Origin: JAGQZY01 sp964588335
Lineage (GTDB): Bacteria; Bdellovibrionota; Bdellovibrionia; Bdellovibrionales; JAGQZY01
Length of the DNA: 64,000 bases
Reading direction: 5' to 3'
Assembly: GCA_964588335.1 (NCBI GenBank)
Contig: CAZPOV010000015.1
Coordinates: 1-64,000 of the forward strand
In this document: piece by piece, positions 1-8,374 of the stretch
How the letters are laid out: every line of letters begins with the position of its first letter
Numbering within the stretch: position 1 is the stretch's first letter
Program-made: the position numbers and the translations under genes
Notes under the pieces: model-generated
Databases searched by the model: none
Seen by the model: the letters and a program-made list of their open reading frames with translations, nothing else
Told to the model about the DNA's origin: nothing

Positions 1-170
1 AAAACAAAATTATCGACAGAATACTCAAAAGGTTCCCCCGATTTATAATCCATCCCAAATCTCCAAACTCTTTTTTTATCACCAGTAAGTTTTAGTAACC
101 ACTCTGGTAGCACGTGTTCCATTGATTTATCCTCGGGTGGATTTCCACAAAAAATACATATTTTTTTCAT
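1..170 (-). CDS. HNH-like endonuclease family protein, C-terminally truncated by window edge
   Basis: An open frame runs from ATG at 170-168 to the window edge (56 codons, no stop). Upstream on the minus strand is a good ribosome site (AAGAGG) seven or eight bases before the ATG. The N terminus holds a CxxC knuckle (Cys5, Cys8), then Glu-His-Val and Pro-Glu-Trp-Leu. That pattern is seen at the start of many HNH endonuclease-family proteins of accessory regions, where the first Cys pair binds zinc. The catalytic HNH part, if present, lies outside the window. The DNA is much more AT-rich than the rest of the window, which suggests acquired DNA. The call rests on a short motif only. Confidence 0.6.
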   Translation of the reverse strand, partial: MKKICIFCGNPPEDKSMEHVLPEWLLKLTGDKKRVWRFGMDYKSGEPFEYSVDNFV

Positions 171-590
171 TATTTAATTACCTCTTGTTTAATATTTCCA
201 TGACTTTCGATTTGAACAGCTTTAATAAAGTTTAGCTCTTGATTCTGTGTATCAAATTAAAATACAATCGATTTAGAAAAATAAAAAAATGGTTTTTGAG
301 AAAACCGCATTTAACGAAGATATTTATGCTTTCAAATTAAAAATTATTTTAATTTTTCAAATTCAATTTTGTATATTTATCGGAAGGGTTACCTACTAAT
401 TGAAGGAACACTTGTTCTATTAGATCAAAGTATTGGTACCTGAGCGTTATTTAAAATAAAAAGCCTCCAAACAAATAAACAAACCAATGCATCTTTTTTC
501 TTTATGGCTATTCTTTTGACGGTTGAGCATTTTTTTCAGGTGCTGGATAGGAGTCTGTTTAATCCCCTCTAATCCCTCTATAATCTTGAG
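171..590. other. AT-rich intergenic region
   Basis: About 420 bases with no credible gene, strongly AT-rich. It contains a perfect 9-bp inverted repeat of only A and T (AAATTAAAA, 334-342, and its complement 347-355, with ATTA between). This could be a terminator-like or promoter-proximal hairpin but has no clear orientation. TATAAT at 579-584 ends only six bases before the ATG of the next gene. The region looks like the boundary between an acquired segment to the left and the core-like genes to the right. Confidence 0.5.
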
Positions 591-1748
591 ATGTTGTTTG
601 TTTTTCTTCGGCTTATTATCAGTCTGCTTTTGATCGGTTTTTCGTTCGATACAGCGATGGCTTCTGTTAACTGTCGTGAAATCTATAAGATGAAAGTGTC
701 AGAGGTTGCTGAGATTGCAGAATTGGCTGCGGCGCGGGCTCTTCGGGCGCGAAAGAAAGATCAGAGTGAGGCTTTCACTCCCTTGGTTGAAGCCTTTGCA
801 GAGATTGTCCGTTCGACGCGGGATGCGGAGATTGAGCAGATTGTTTTGGATATCAGCCAGAATATTCACATCGCTCGCTATCCCGATCGGGTGCATCGAG
901 AGACTGAGAGTCAAATCACTGAAAACATTGTATCGCCAAATGCGATTTCAAAAGCCGGCCTTCCAGAGCTCCTCTACAAAATTCTTTACTTTAATGGCAC
1001 CAACAATGGACCCTCGGCGCGCTTGGCTGAAGGCCACCGCTATGAAGCGGAGTTCTTTCTTTGGACATCCCACTTTCTTGAAATATCGCGCAGTTCGCAG
1101 TTTGACTACCTGGTGACTCCGATTGGAAAAATGGAACCTCAGGTTTACTACGACCTGTTGGTGACCACCGGCGTGCTGATGCACATACTTCACAAAAACT
1201 CGGCCCGCCTTGAGCCTTTGATTCGAGAGATTGATCAAAGTGAAGTGGACTTCTTTCGTCGCCACCAAACCATTAGCATTCCCTCAACCGGCGGCACCAG
1301 TCGCTACCACCCCACCTTTTGGGCCCTGCAAGAAGGGATTTTAAGCCTGCACCAGCTGATGGTAATGATGCATGCCGAAGGGGTGGCACCCTTGAACCCT
1401 GCAGGATTGGTGAATTCACTGACTACCCTTAACGGAGGGCGAACACCGCTGAATCACATAACCCGAGCGCTGCCCATGGCGGTGGTTGGGCCGTTTGCCA
1501 TGCGCGGGCATTTCCTTGAACAGCCGTTACGAAGGAGTGAGCGAGGCCACCTGGTTCCGACCGAGGTTTTTAAAAATTACGTTTTAAACTTAAGAGAGGA
1601 TTTTAGACCGGATGTTCTGGAAAATGGCATCAACGGGCCTGTCTCCTGTCTGGGTTGTCCTGTGACTTCAGCCCCCGAAGGTCGCCCCACCGGAGTTGAT
1701 CAACTGTCTTCAAGCTTTCAAAACATTTTTAATAGAATACAAGAGTGA
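591..1748 (+). CDS. Secreted protein of unknown function
   Basis: A 385-residue protein with a clear N-terminal signal peptide (hydrophobic residues 3-23, ending AMA-S). The mature part is mostly helical and charged, with a proline-rich C terminus and a CxxC pair near the end (CLGC, about residue 358). I do not recognise the family. The ATG at 591 has no convincing ribosome site, and TATAAT at 579-584 would place transcription start near the ATG, so the mRNA may be nearly leaderless. It stands alone, followed after 133 bases by another exported-protein gene. Confidence 0.75.
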   Translation: MLFVFLRLIISLLLIGFSFDTAMASVNCREIYKMKVSEVAEIAELAAARALRARKKDQSEAFTPLVEAFAEIVRSTRDAEIEQIVLDISQNIHIARYPDRVHRETESQITENIVSPNAISKAGLPELLYKILYFNGTNNGPSARLAEGHRYEAEFFLWTSHFLEISRSSQFDYLVTPIGKMEPQVYYDLLVTTGVLMHILHKNSARLEPLIREIDQSEVDFFRRHQTISIPSTGGTSRYHPTFWALQEGILSLHQLMVMMHAEGVAPLNPAGLVNSLTTLNGGRTPLNHITRALPMAVVGPFAMRGHFLEQPLRRSERGHLVPTEVFKNYVLNLREDFRPDVLENGINGPVSCLGCPVTSAPEGRPTGVDQLSSSFQNIFNRIQE

Positions 1749-1881
1749 TCCGACATCATTCCCACTCAAGCTCAGAGAATAGGCCAGACGGATGTCACCG
1801 GACTGATCATTCGGAGTGGTTTTTAAAAACCTATGGGCTATAATTTAATTTATAGACCGATGAATTTCAAAGGAGTGGAAT

Positions 1882-2421
1882 TTGATAAAAAGACTTTTTG
1901 CTATCCTATCCCTATCACTGTTTTCTGCTTTGGCTTTGGCTTGCTTAACGACTCAGGAGTTGACCGAAGAGTTAAAAGGGCATGCGGATTTGATATTTGA
2001 AGGCGAAGCCGTTTCCTACAGGCCGTCAAAAATGCGGACGCGTGGCAAAGGAATGCAACCCGCTGTTATTGAATTCAATGTTGTAAAAACTTTGAAGGGA
2101 ACAAAAGTAAAGACCGTGAAAGCCCATTGGATTAATGGCAGCTTTGGTGAAAGTCCGTCTTTGGCTGAATTTAAAAAACGCTTTGGTCAAAAAGTAAAAG
2201 TGGGTCTGATTTCACCTATGGGTTTTGACAAGATTGTCGACTGTCGAATGCGTCGTTACACCAATGCTGGCAGCGGACAGGTCACAGAAAAAGAAACTTG
2301 CAGTAGTCCCCTGCTTGGCTATGGTCGAACCCCCAAGGACAAACCAAAAAACCATTGGGTGGTGCAGGGCCCTTGCACCCCACCTTTTATTGAGAAGGTC
2401 CACAAAGGCGCCACTGAATAG
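1882..2421 (+). CDS. Putative lipoprotein, TIMP/netrin-like fold suspected
   Basis: A 179-residue exported protein. The start is TTG at 1882, chosen because AAGGAG lies at 1870-1875 and no in-frame ATG precedes the signal sequence. The hydrophobic N terminus ends LALAC, a lipobox-like sequence with Cys21. Next comes a pattern of 'ADLIFEGE ... FNVVKTLKG' type. Secreted beta-barrel proteins of the TIMP/netrin-like group often show this pattern, but similarity is only by eye. Several further cysteines (Cys at about 134 and 153, and near the C terminus) could form disulfides. Function is unknown. Confidence 0.7.
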   Translation: MIKRLFAILSLSLFSALALACLTTQELTEELKGHADLIFEGEAVSYRPSKMRTRGKGMQPAVIEFNVVKTLKGTKVKTVKAHWINGSFGESPSLAEFKKRFGQKVKVGLISPMGFDKIVDCRMRRYTNAGSGQVTEKETCSSPLLGYGRTPKDKPKNHWVVQGPCTPPFIEKVHKGATE

Positions 2422-2546
2422 AGGCGCACTTTCCGTTATCTCTCCCCTTTCGTGGTGAATCGAAGAAAAAGGAGTCTGCTCTCAGCGGTAAGAAATATAA
2501 AGATTTCTTTAACACTTCCTTCAGAACATTCATTAAATTTATATGT

Positions 2547-3014
2547 TTAGTATTTTCTCACTTTACAAGTGTAGTTTCGCTTATGAAAACCGAAACCATC
2601 GCCATCGTCGTACTCCACCGCTATCTTATAGGAGGCCGAGTTATCACCTCCAAGAGAGTACTGAATATCTTTGGTCATCGCTTGCAATCCAGCCCCTAAG
2701 AAAAATCGCACAAGACCACCGAAGTAATTGTAGGTATCCACTTCAACCTCGACCACTCCAGAGGTTTCGGTAAAACGGGCGGGATAGAATTTAGGATCGA
2801 TAGCTCCTAGATCTGTGCTTTTTCCCGGTACCGTTGAAAGAAAGGGGTAGCTCTCAGCCTCGGTGTCGATTGAGAGCAATTGTTTGTCTGTATCGAATAG
2901 CACCTCGAAGCTGTCAGTCTTATTTTTATAGCCTTTACCGGAACATTGAAGCTGATAGGTGCTTGCATAAGATGTTGTTGTCGCAAAAATTAACAGTAGA
3001 AAAAGTGATTTCAT
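2547..3014 (-). CDS. Small secreted protein of unknown function
   Basis: A 155-residue protein. The start ATG at 3014 is chosen because AGGGGG lies just upstream on the minus strand and the signal peptide (MKSLFLLLIF..SYA) begins there. An open frame extending further upstream to 3074 would add an uncharacteristic charged N terminus. The mature protein begins STYQLQCSG and has one Cys near each end, which could form a disulfide. Small beta-rich exported proteins of this kind are common in predatory and soil bacteria. No family recognised. Confidence 0.75.
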   Translation of the reverse strand: MKSLFLLLIFATTTSYASTYQLQCSGKGYKNKTDSFEVLFDTDKQLLSIDTEAESYPFLSTVPGKSTDLGAIDPKFYPARFTETSGVVEVEVDTYNYFGGLVRFFLGAGLQAMTKDIQYSLGGDNSASYKIAVEYDDGDGFGFHKRNYTCKVRKY

Positions 3015-3281
3015 TGGACCCCCTAGTTTTCGAGTAAGAACTTCTTTTTCGATATCTAATCGCAAAAACACCACAAGGCCATAGAAGAAATTTCATTTTG
3101 ACAAATTGGAGCTCAATCGTAAAGCAAAGCCAAACTTGGTTTACAGATTCTATTAAAAAACGGACAGATGTTTTCAGTCGTGTTTATCTTTGGTTAGTTT
3201 TTCAAATTGAAATTTTTACCTATACTTTGAAAATGGCCACGGTGGTACGGTTGCAATAGAACTCAGCAAAAGGAGCTTTCA

Positions 3282-3662
3282 ATGAAGCTAGTGTCTATTT
3301 CTGCAATCCTTGCACTGTCTCTTTCCGCCAACGCCAAACTTCTAGAATCCGATAGTCAAACAGTCACACTGGAAATTAAAAGTGCGGTTTTTGAAGTCAT
3401 GGCCAAATGTATTGGGCCGAAGTTTGAAGACGATGCTTTTCAAACCTATTTTTCCGAAGAGTCTTATCAAGAGGTGGCAGAGTACCTGCAAGGTGGCTAT
3501 TCTATGAAACTTTTGGATAAGTCTTGCGGTTACGAAGACACCGGCAAACCTCAACTTTCTTACGATGAATACGAAAAAGTGAAGGTTTATTTTGTTGACG
3601 GAAACACACCTCGACAGACCTTAAGTGATTCCATCAAGGACATTTGGGAAGCCAAAGACTAA
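3282..3662 (+). CDS. Small secreted protein of unknown function
   Basis: A 126-residue protein with a signal peptide (MKLVSISAILALSLSANA) and a strong ribosome site (AAAGGAG at 3269-3275). The mature part is acidic, with two cysteines (about residues 43 and 82) that could pair. It ends three bases before the convergent hflC stop, so the two transcripts meet here. A possible TATACT -10 element lies at 3221-3226 without a clear -35. No family recognised. Confidence 0.75.
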   Translation: MKLVSISAILALSLSANAKLLESDSQTVTLEIKSAVFEVMAKCIGPKFEDDAFQTYFSEESYQEVAEYLQGGYSMKLLDKSCGYEDTGKPQLSYDEYEKVKVYFVDGNTPRQTLSDSIKDIWEAKD

Positions 3663-3665
3663 GTC

Positions 3666-4682
3666 CTACCTGGCATCACCGTTTTTAAGAACATCCCAAA
3701 ACCTGGATTTTGAAGACAACAGCAATCGACTGTTCTTCGGCAAGGCCTTTTCGTAGGCCTCAAGCGTTCGAGCAAATCGATAAAAGCCAGGCTCTTTACG
3801 AAGAGCTTTGGCGTAAATACTAATCGCCTCGGCTTCAGCACGCCCCTTGATCTCTTGAACTTTTCGGTAGGCTTTGGATTCGATGGATTTCAAATCCTTG
3901 TCGGTTTCCCCACGAATCTTCGCTTGCTCCCCTTTTCCGTAGGAAAGGATCTTTTCAGCAATCCGTTCACGCTCAGAGATCATGCGTCCGTAGACTTTTT
4001 CTTGTACGCTGTTCTCGTAAGAGATCCGCTTGAGCTGAACATCGATCAGATCGATCCCCAAAGGCAGCAATTCTTTCTCCGCACTTTCAATAATCATACT
4101 ACTAAGACGCTCTCGGCCAATCTCAATGGGCTCGACTTCTCCAGAAACCTCTTCTTGAATGGCCGGAACCGTTCCCACTTTCGCAGTCTTGGCAGCCTCG
4201 TTTTCAGCGGCCTCCACTTCTTTTCTACGTTTCTCAATCACTTCAAGAATCGTGTTGGAGTTTCGCACAGCCTCAACCAGATTGTTGGCTGAAATCACAT
4301 CGCGCGTGACACCATCGAGAATGGCATCCAGCCTCGAACGAGCTCCTCTTTCGTTCTGTACCGTTTGAATAAACTTAAGAGGATCGACGATCTTCCAACG
4401 AGCCGTGGTGTCGACCTCAATATACTTTTTATCTTTCGTCGGAATCTGGTTGGGGTAGCCGTCCCAGCTGAGGATTCGCAAGTCAATGCGTCGCACCTCT
4501 TGAATAAACGGCAACTTAAAATGCAAACCAGCATCGTTAATACTGCGCACGGGCTTCCCAAATTGGGTGATAACGACTTGCCGTCCCTCAGGAACCACAT
4601 AAGTGGCGGAAGTGATTAAAATTAAAACTGCTATAAGAGCAATAGCTCCGCTGATGGCCAATGATTGTTTATTTTGTTTCAT
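3666..4682 (-). CDS. hflC: HflC, membrane protease (FtsH) modulator subunit
   Basis: A 338-residue SPFH/prohibitin protein. A single N-terminal membrane anchor (residues 9-30) is followed by the SPFH domain, with the phrase VVPEGRQVVITQFGKP typical of HflC, then a long charged coiled coil. In the known family HflC pairs with HflK in a large periplasm-facing complex around FtsH and modulates its proteolysis. The gene overlaps hflK by 14 bases, its ribosome site (GGAGGG) lying inside hflK, so translation is probably coupled. Length and order (hflK then hflC) are standard. Confidence 0.93.
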   Translation of the reverse strand: MKQNKQSLAISGAIALIAVLILITSATYVVPEGRQVVITQFGKPVRSINDAGLHFKLPFIQEVRRIDLRILSWDGYPNQIPTKDKKYIEVDTTARWKIVDPLKFIQTVQNERGARSRLDAILDGVTRDVISANNLVEAVRNSNTILEVIEKRRKEVEAAENEAAKTAKVGTVPAIQEEVSGEVEPIEIGRERLSSMIIESAEKELLPLGIDLIDVQLKRISYENSVQEKVYGRMISERERIAEKILSYGKGEQAKIRGETDKDLKSIESKAYRKVQEIKGRAEAEAISIYAKALRKEPGFYRFARTLEAYEKALPKNSRLLLSSKSRFWDVLKNGDAR

Positions 4683-5673
4683 TTTTTAGCCCTCCAAAGA
4701 CTGGTAACAAGCCTTCCACTTCAGGATCAACAACTGTCACTGTATCAAGTCGTTTCAGCACTTTTTCTAAGGTTTCGATGTACATACGATCTTTGGTGAT
4801 CCGAGGCGCCTTTTGATAGGAAATCAGCATTTCTTCAAAACGATTGGCATCCCCCTTGGCCCGGTTCAAAATAGCGGCTGCAAACCCTTGCGCTTCGGCA
4901 ATTTTTTGATCAGCTTTTCCTCGCGCCTCTGGAATGATTTGATTGTAATACTTTTCGGCTTGATTGATGGCCTGCTCTTGTTCTTGTTTTGCCTCATTGA
5001 CTTTATTGAAAGACGGCTTCACCGGCTCTGGTGGATTCACGTCTTGCAATTTGATGGAGACAATGCGCACACCCATCTCGTAACTGTCCAGTGTCTCTTG
5101 AATCAGCTTTTTAGCTTCGGCGGCAATTTCGGTTCGCCCCACCGTCAGCACATCATTGACCAAGCGATCGCCGACCACCCGTCTCATCATGGCTTCGGAA
5201 ATATCGCGAATGTTTTGCTCAGGGTTGCGGATGTTAAAAAGATACTTTTGTGGCTCAGAAATTTGAAACTGGGTGATCCACTCGACATCAGCGACGTTCA
5301 AATCGCCAGTGAGCATCAGGGACTCTTCCGAGAAACCACCTTCTTTGTACGATGTTCTTTTGCCAGTCACACTTCGAGTTCGAAAGCCAAACTCCTCCTG
5401 CAGAATTAATTTTGTCTTCACTTTTGTGGTTTGATCGATGCCAAACGGCAGCTTGAAGTGAAGGCCGGGCTGGGTGGTGGCGTGATACCGACCGAAGCGC
5501 AAAACCACTCCCTCCTCATCCGGTTGAATCGTATAGAAAGAGGAATAAAGTCCTGCCACAACCAAGATGACTGCTGTAAAAGATAAAACACCTTTGGGGT
5601 TGTTAAAAACCGCCTCTAGCCTTTTTTGAATTTCGGTCCCCAGATCGGGTTCCTGTCCATTGTTATAAGCCAT
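4669..5673 (-). CDS. hflK: HflK, membrane protease (FtsH) modulator subunit
   Basis: A 334-residue SPFH protein, first gene of the hflKC operon. The start at 5673 (MAYNNGQEP) is chosen because AAGGAC lies nine or ten bases upstream; a longer frame to 5733 would add an unlikely leader. A short acidic N terminus is followed by one membrane helix (about residues 27-47) and the SPFH domain (FYTIQPDEEGVVLRFGR), then a coiled coil. HflK partners HflC around FtsH. The N-terminal part before the membrane helix is shorter than in enterobacterial HflK. A divergent J-domain gene starts 108 bases away. Confidence 0.92.
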   Translation of the reverse strand: MAYNNGQEPDLGTEIQKRLEAVFNNPKGVLSFTAVILVVAGLYSSFYTIQPDEEGVVLRFGRYHATTQPGLHFKLPFGIDQTTKVKTKLILQEEFGFRTRSVTGKRTSYKEGGFSEESLMLTGDLNVADVEWITQFQISEPQKYLFNIRNPEQNIRDISEAMMRRVVGDRLVNDVLTVGRTEIAAEAKKLIQETLDSYEMGVRIVSIKLQDVNPPEPVKPSFNKVNEAKQEQEQAINQAEKYYNQIIPEARGKADQKIAEAQGFAAAILNRAKGDANRFEEMLISYQKAPRITKDRMYIETLEKVLKRLDTVTVVDPEVEGLLPVFGGLKNETK

Positions 5674-5781
5674 GCTTATTGTCCTTCGTTTTCGGTAAGG
5701 GCTGAAACTAGGCTCGAAAAACCGCAATGGCAACGCCCACCAGTGATTGACTCTACGCGCGGGTCCTTCTAATTTCCTAGA

Positions 5782-6114
5782 ATGCTCTTATTAATCCGCC
5801 TGCTTGTCTTTGTTTTTGTGTTTTATCTCATCAATCGAGCGATCCAGCGTCTGATCAGAAGAGCGTCACAGGCCCCACCCCGTGCCCGAGGAGCTGACTC
5901 GCGCCCCTCCCAGACCCCTTTTGATCCCTACCAAGTTCTGGGCGTCACTCGCGGAGCCTCCGAGAATGAGATAAAAAAGGCCTATTACAAAGCTTTGGCT
6001 GAGTACCACCCTGACAAAGTCGAGCATTTGGGTGAGGAGCTTAGAAAATTAGCCGCCGAAAAAACCCGGGGCATCAATCAGGCCTATCAGGAAATTAAAC
6101 ACAGCCGCTCCTAG
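5782..6114 (+). CDS. Small membrane-anchored DnaJ-domain protein
   Basis: A 110-residue protein with an N-terminal membrane helix (residues 2-19), a basic and proline-rich linker, and a C-terminal J domain (about residues 49-108). The His-Pro-Asp motif needed to stimulate DnaK ATPase is present (YHPDKV, about residues 74-79). The linker contains PFDPYQVLGV, the usual start of a J domain. There is no Gly/Phe or zinc-finger region, so it is a type III J-protein like the DjlA group and would recruit DnaK to the inner membrane. It is divergent from hflKC, another membrane quality-control locus. Confidence 0.88.
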   Translation: MLLLIRLLVFVFVFYLINRAIQRLIRRASQAPPRARGADSRPSQTPFDPYQVLGVTRGASENEIKKAYYKALAEYHPDKVEHLGEELRKLAAEKTRGINQAYQEIKHSRS

Positions 6115-6268
6115 TTTCTTTTGCCTTTTTCCCTAAAAAGAGAACCGCCCCCTTGGACTGAGAGGGACAACAATTTTCGTCACATTTTGGCAAAAACTTC
6201 CAAAATTTTTTCTAATCCCTTGATTAATTCTTTCCGGTGATGGCTCTGGTTTTGCTTTTGTAAAACCT

Positions 6269-7222
6269 ATGAACAGACATGGTCTTTTTATCTTCTCAAT
6301 AGCATTTATCATTGGTTTTTCTCAGCCGACTTGGGCTGAGGCTGCGCCGGCAAGTTGCGAGTCAGCGGCCAATTTCAACGGCGAAGTCTGCTGGCTCTTA
6401 ATAGCCAGCAACAGTATGAATGGGGAGGCCGTGGCGGTAAAAGTTTTTATTCCTAGCCCTTTTGCTCCTCAGGCTTTTCTTTTTCTGCACGGTAAAGGCT
6501 ACACCCGAGACTATCAGTCCACCGTTCCCACAATGATTGAAAACATGGGGGGCACGGACTGGATCGCTCAACGTCAACAACAAGGTCTACCCGCCCCGAT
6601 CATCGTGGCCCCGCAAGATAATTTTATACACATGGTGAACGGTGAACCGCGAGCCGGTCGCGATTATTGGATAGGAACTGAAGGTCGCGACTGGAGCGCC
6701 TTTTTTCGCAAAGATTTGATTCCTTCCATCAATGATCTATGGAGCTCTCCCCAAACTCCTTTGACCTGGAAAACCAGCGGAATTTCCATGGGGGCCCATG
6801 GGGCTTTGCGACTGGGCTGGCTGGACCCACAACTGTTCACCGCGATCGCCAGCATCTCGCCTATCTTTCGATCAACCGAAACCCAGATGCAGGACGTCGC
6901 CTCTTTTCAAGATCGACAAGAAAACAGTATTGGCTTTGAGCTGGTCCATGCCCAAACCGGTAATGATTGCTCACTTGTTCCCAATAGCAATCATTTAGTT
7001 CGCATCCATTCTGAAGATTTTGGCTACCGGAATTTTCATGAGAATCCAGCCTTGTTTGCATTTATTGAACGTTGCAGTGTCGCGCCTGATGCGCAGGTGA
7101 CCATCGACCGGTTTCCCATTGAAAGTTCCGATGGCCATTCCAGTGAGTATTGGCAAGAGGTCTTACCAGAAACCTTCGATTGGTTGTTTCAGCAGACTTC
7201 GAACATCGATATTCGAATCTAA
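6269..7222 (+). CDS. Secreted alpha/beta-hydrolase, putative esterase
   Basis: A 317-residue protein with a signal peptide (to about residue 24, AEA/AP). It carries an esterase-D-like alpha/beta-hydrolase domain: a 'FLFLHGKGYTRD' oxyanion strand, the nucleophile elbow GISMGAHG with Ser173, and a C-terminal His candidate in SSDGHSSEYW. This layout matches the putative esterase family (PF00756 type) that hydrolyses ester-linked substrates. Four cysteines in the mature part may form disulfides. It converges with the gene at 7245, leaving 22 bases between stops. The substrate cannot be told from sequence. Confidence 0.8.
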   Translation: MNRHGLFIFSIAFIIGFSQPTWAEAAPASCESAANFNGEVCWLLIASNSMNGEAVAVKVFIPSPFAPQAFLFLHGKGYTRDYQSTVPTMIENMGGTDWIAQRQQQGLPAPIIVAPQDNFIHMVNGEPRAGRDYWIGTEGRDWSAFFRKDLIPSINDLWSSPQTPLTWKTSGISMGAHGALRLGWLDPQLFTAIASISPIFRSTETQMQDVASFQDRQENSIGFELVHAQTGNDCSLVPNSNHLVRIHSEDFGYRNFHENPALFAFIERCSVAPDAQVTIDRFPIESSDGHSSEYWQEVLPETFDWLFQQTSNIDIRI

Positions 7223-7244
7223 ATATTGTCACTGAGGTGCATTC

Positions 7245-8261
7245 TTAAATGTCCACTTCTTGTTCAAGACAGGCCACTTTTAAAGAGGATTTTAAAAGGC
7301 CTGTTAAAACGTACTGAGCCCAACTGCCTTTGCGGGCTTGCATCACCACTTCGCTCTTCTGAGTTCCAAACTGGGAGGGCTCTTGGGAATCACAGAGTAG
7401 ACTGTTGAAAATCACCTGTTTGAACCAGGTCCCAATGGCTGAGCTATCGCCTTGGGATTCTAGGTCGACATCTAGATCGCGATAAACCAAGCTCGAACGA
7501 GTGGTTAATTGACTTTCTGAATAGTTTGAATGGGCTCGCGCTTTGACAATGGTCCCCTGTAACGACAAACCTTCAGTCGGTTGCGTGTAACTGTTGGCCG
7601 ATTGAAGTGGCGCATTTTCAATTTCAGAGATAATTTCAAAACTTGAGGATGCCTTTGAAAGACGAATCGTCATATCTAAAGACAAGAAGCCCTCATCCAG
7701 CTGACCGGTTACGTTCACCTTAATAGGAGATGAGTCATACCCCCGGTATTGAATGTTCTGGCTGTCAGCTGCAATTCGACTAAAGGTCAATTCGCCAGCC
7801 TTCCTGTTGTTGTTAGGATTGCGACTTTGATAGGTGAAAATACCATCTTCAACGCGAAGGTCTTTGATGGTCACTGGAGTGTTCGGCAAATCTGGAACCT
7901 TCCGCTTGGAACTGACACCCGACACTTCCGCCAATAAAATTCGGGGTCGCAAAATTTTAACAGAGGTCAATGAAAGATTCGTAATGTCGGAGCCCGGACT
8001 GTACTGCAACTCGATTTTTTGAATGGTCCCTGTCCAAATACCTTCACCAGCGGTACCAAGCTGAATATTGGCATCGCGACAAACCAATATAGTGGGATCA
8101 AAGCTGATGTCTATTTTATTACAATAATTGCCTGGTCCAAGACTATTTTCGATAAAATAATTACCAGTAGACTTTCTAAAAAAATAGAGAGAGCCCAGAG
8201 CAACACCACCTAAGACAATAACTCCCAAAATACTTACCACTATCACCTTAAACGTCGACAT
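7245..8261 (-). CDS. Single-pass membrane protein with AsmA-like beta-rich periplasmic domain (tentative)
   Basis: A 338-residue protein: one N-terminal membrane helix (residues 5-28), then about 300 residues of alternating short strands on the periplasmic side. Phrases such as 'VTIKDLRVEDGIFTYQS' and 'GELTFSRIAADSQNIQY' resemble the repeats of AsmA/DUF748-like proteins, which form hydrophobic grooves and are linked to envelope lipid movement. Only two Cys pairs are seen. Similarity is by pattern, so the family call is tentative. It is a single-gene unit. Confidence 0.6.
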   Translation of the reverse strand: MSTFKVIVVSILGVIVLGGVALGSLYFFRKSTGNYFIENSLGPGNYCNKIDISFDPTILVCRDANIQLGTAGEGIWTGTIQKIELQYSPGSDITNLSLTSVKILRPRILLAEVSGVSSKRKVPDLPNTPVTIKDLRVEDGIFTYQSRNPNNNRKAGELTFSRIAADSQNIQYRGYDSSPIKVNVTGQLDEGFLSLDMTIRLSKASSSFEIISEIENAPLQSANSYTQPTEGLSLQGTIVKARAHSNYSESQLTTRSSLVYRDLDVDLESQGDSSAIGTWFKQVIFNSLLCDSQEPSQFGTQKSEVVMQARKGSWAQYVLTGLLKSSLKVACLEQEVDI

Positions 8262-8357
8262 GGATTGAATTTACCCAAATTGACCGCAGGAATCACCTTG
8301 GAATTGTTTAGATAAATTCACAATCCTAAAATTTTGCAGAAATCTACGAAACACTAT

Positions 8358-8374
8358 CCATCCCAAAGGGATGG
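8358..8374 (-). terminator. Hairpin directly after the PAS hybrid kinase stop codon
   Basis: Perfect 7-bp stem (CCATCCC/GGGATGG, loop of three) starting right after the stop codon of the kinase at 8375. On the minus strand it is followed by only a short U-poor tail, so termination may be weak. Confidence 0.4.

Noticed and set aside
406..417. GAACACTTGTTC, like a Gram-positive SOS box
   Set aside because: The organism looks Gram-negative, and from memory Bdellovibrio LexA uses a different motif; no SOS gene follows.
3240..3256. GG...TTGCA before the gene at 3282 as a sigma-54 promoter
   Set aside because: Only GG and TTGC match; the -24 element is otherwise poor.
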